Assembly (NCBI GenBank): GCA_039918615.1
Contig: JBDSHG010000151.1
Location: 1 to 50,137, forward strand
Origin: FEN-1250 sp039918615
Lineage (GTDB): Bacteria > Gemmatimonadota > Gemmatimonadetes > Gemmatimonadales > Gemmatimonadaceae
Direction of reading: 5' to 3'
Length of the DNA: 50,137 nt
The number at the start of each line of letters is the position of its first letter. Position 1 is the stretch's first letter. Both the position numbers and the translations under genes were made by a program. The notes under the pieces are model-generated. The model saw nothing but the letters and a program-made list of their open reading frames with translations. It made no database searches and was not told the DNA's origin. Of this stretch, positions 48,987 through 50,137 are shown one piece after another.

Positions 48987-50137
48987 ATGTGCGGGACTCG
49001 TGTTCTCATCGGTACGGTTGCTCTGCTTGTGAGCGGACTCGCGACCGTGAACGCCCAGGACCAGTACCAGGATCCCTCCGCGCGAGTGCTACGCGCGAGC
49101 TTCCTGCAGGGTGAAGTCTCCTTCCGTCCGGGCAACGTCGACGACTGGACCAGCGCGACGCTCAACTATCCGCTCACCTCTGGCGATCATCTCTGGACCG
49201 ACGCCGATGCGCGCGCCGAGCTGCACGTCGGCTCGAACGCGATCCGGCTCGCACCGCAGACCGCCTTCGAAATTCTCGACCTCGATGACAATCATCTCCA
49301 GATCCGCCTGACGCAGGGTTCCGCGCTCATCCGGCTCCGCACGCTCGACGCGGATGACAACGTCGAGATCGATACGCCCACCGGCGCCGTGACGCTCATG
49401 CGCGACGGCACCTATCGCGTCGACGTCAGCACCGATGGCGCCACGAGCACGATCACGGCGCGCAACGGCGACGCCGAAGTCACCGCGAACGGCAGCACGG
49501 TTCGGGTGCGCCCGAACCAGACGGTGCTCTTCACCGTCGACGGCGCATCCCCCGACGTTCGCGAAGCCGCACCATTCGATGAGTACGACTCGTGGGCCAA
49601 TGCCCGTGACCGCTCAGAAGACCAGTCGGTGTCCGCGCAGTACGTCTCGCGCGACATGACCGGCTACGAAGATCTCGATCGCAACGGCTCATGGAGCGAC
49701 GACGCCGACTACGGCCACGTCTGGGCGCCGACGCACGTGGTTGCCGGCTGGGCGCCTTATCGCTACGGCCGCTGGGCATGGGTCGAGCCCTACGGCTGGA
49801 CGTGGATCGACGACGCGCCCTGGGGCTTTGCGCCATTCCACTATGGTCGTTGGGCGTACGTGCGTGAGCGTTGGGTCTGGGCTCCAGGCATCATTCGCCG
49901 CCGCCCGGTGTACGCGCCCGCACTCGTCGTCTTCGTGGGTGGCTCGAGCTTTCAGGGCGACCGCTACGGCGATCGCGGTGGCGTCGCGTGGTTCCCGCTC
50001 GCGCCGAACGAGGTCTATCGTCCCGCGTACCACGTGAGCGATCGGTACGTTCGCCGCGTGAACGTCACGAACGTGAACATCACGAACATCAACATCACGA
50101 ACGTCAACGTCACGAACATCACGTATCGCAATCGCGG
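48987..50137 (+). CDS. Exported FecR/DUF6600 protein, truncated at right edge
   Basis: At least 383 residues from ATG 48987 with GGAG 8 nt upstream; the frame runs off the window. A signal peptide (VLIGTVALLVSGLATVNAQD) precedes a FecR-like domain (about 32-195: FLQGEVSFRPGNVDDWTSAT, then VTLMRDGTYRVDVS). A DUF6600-type region rich in Tyr/Trp follows (WAPYRYGRWAWVEPYGWTWI, then DDAPWGFAPFHYGRWAYV). It ends in repeats NVTNVNITNINITNVNVTN. FecR domains here are likely periplasmic structural or sensing modules rather than anti-sigma partners, since no sigma factor gene is seen. Function is unknown. Confidence 0.87.
   Translation, partial: MCGTRVLIGTVALLVSGLATVNAQDQYQDPSARVLRASFLQGEVSFRPGNVDDWTSATLNYPLTSGDHLWTDADARAELHVGSNAIRLAPQTAFEILDLDDNHLQIRLTQGSALIRLRTLDADDNVEIDTPTGAVTLMRDGTYRVDVSTDGATSTITARNGDAEVTANGSTVRVRPNQTVLFTVDGASPDVREAAPFDEYDSWANARDRSEDQSVSAQYVSRDMTGYEDLDRNGSWSDDADYGHVWAPTHVVAGWAPYRYGRWAWVEPYGWTWIDDAPWGFAPFHYGRWAYVRERWVWAPGIIRRRPVYAPALVVFVGGSSFQGDRYGDRGGVAWFPLAPNEVYRPAYHVSDRYVRRVNVTNVNITNINITNVNVTNITYRNR

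Noticed and set aside
50040..50137. CRISPR-like or other short repeat array
   Set aside because: The repeats are in frame and encode NxTN units in a protein; there are no spacers.

Overview
The window is high-GC bacterial DNA, very densely coded, with GTG starts and 4-nt start/stop overlaps common. Diderm features (lipoproteins, outer-membrane barrels, an RND efflux tripartite system), a large Ig-like-repeat lipoprotein, PD40 propeller proteins, a 'putative ABC exporter' permease and a paired ATP-grasp/GCS2 ligase cassette together suggest Gemmatimonadota or a close relative. That placement is inferred from gene content; no rRNA or other phylogenetic marker is present.

Layout. (1) 1-4651: a left-truncated lipoprotein with nine Ig-like repeats (minus), a TetR regulator (plus) bracketed by copies of one 16-bp palindrome, a CopC-type copper protein and a membrane-anchored alpha/beta hydrolase (minus). 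(2) 4738-7217: a two-gene ABC exporter. (3) 7335-18791: a complete but rearranged Kdp potassium system. Its first block is VOC protein, kdpE, an unknown membrane protein and a KdpD half carrying GAF and kinase domains. After a promoter gap comes a 38-aa membrane peptide, kdpF, kdpA, kdpB, kdpC, a frameshifted porin, a KdpD half carrying the P-loop sensor and Usp domains (apparently starting at CTG), and a degenerate kinase-like protein. (4) 18788-23851 (minus): YbaY/META lipoprotein, DUF72 protein, Y-family polymerase and a PlpD-like patatin autotransporter. (5) 24243-30470 (minus): a CzcCBA-type metal efflux operon preceded by a small Cys/His-rich exported protein. (6) 30631-33516: an F420-reductase-like oxidoreductase and an exported S9 peptidase.

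(7) 33605-36222 (plus): a tight operon of TsdA-like dihaem cytochrome c, Tat-exported DsrE-like protein, stand-alone DUF542 (ScdA N-terminal) protein, cupin and a one-module haem-copper-oxidase-like membrane protein, probably for sulfur or NO-related redox chemistry. (8) 36244-39788 (minus): a PuuD-type gamma-glutamyl hydrolase, a PAS histidine kinase, an HEXXH protein and a frameshifted PD40 lipoprotein. (9) 40197-45189 (minus): a five-gene cassette of two esterases, two unlike ATP-grasp ligases and a GCS2/YbdK-type carboxylate-amine ligase. It looks like a biosynthetic pathway for an unidentified small peptide or amide and is my best candidate for an undescribed system. (10) 45274-50137: an anchored protein with nine Cys-pair repeats, a small membrane protein, a YefM/YoeB toxin-antitoxin pair with a likely operator, a NUDIX hydrolase followed by an Fpg/Nei glycosylase lacking its middle, and a right-truncated FecR/DUF6600 protein.

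Two genes (the porin at 15517 and the PD40 protein at 36244) are each broken by what looks like loss of one base in a short homopolymer, so assembly error must be excluded before calling them pseudogenes. I saw no tRNA, rRNA, CRISPR array, transposase or insertion sequence.
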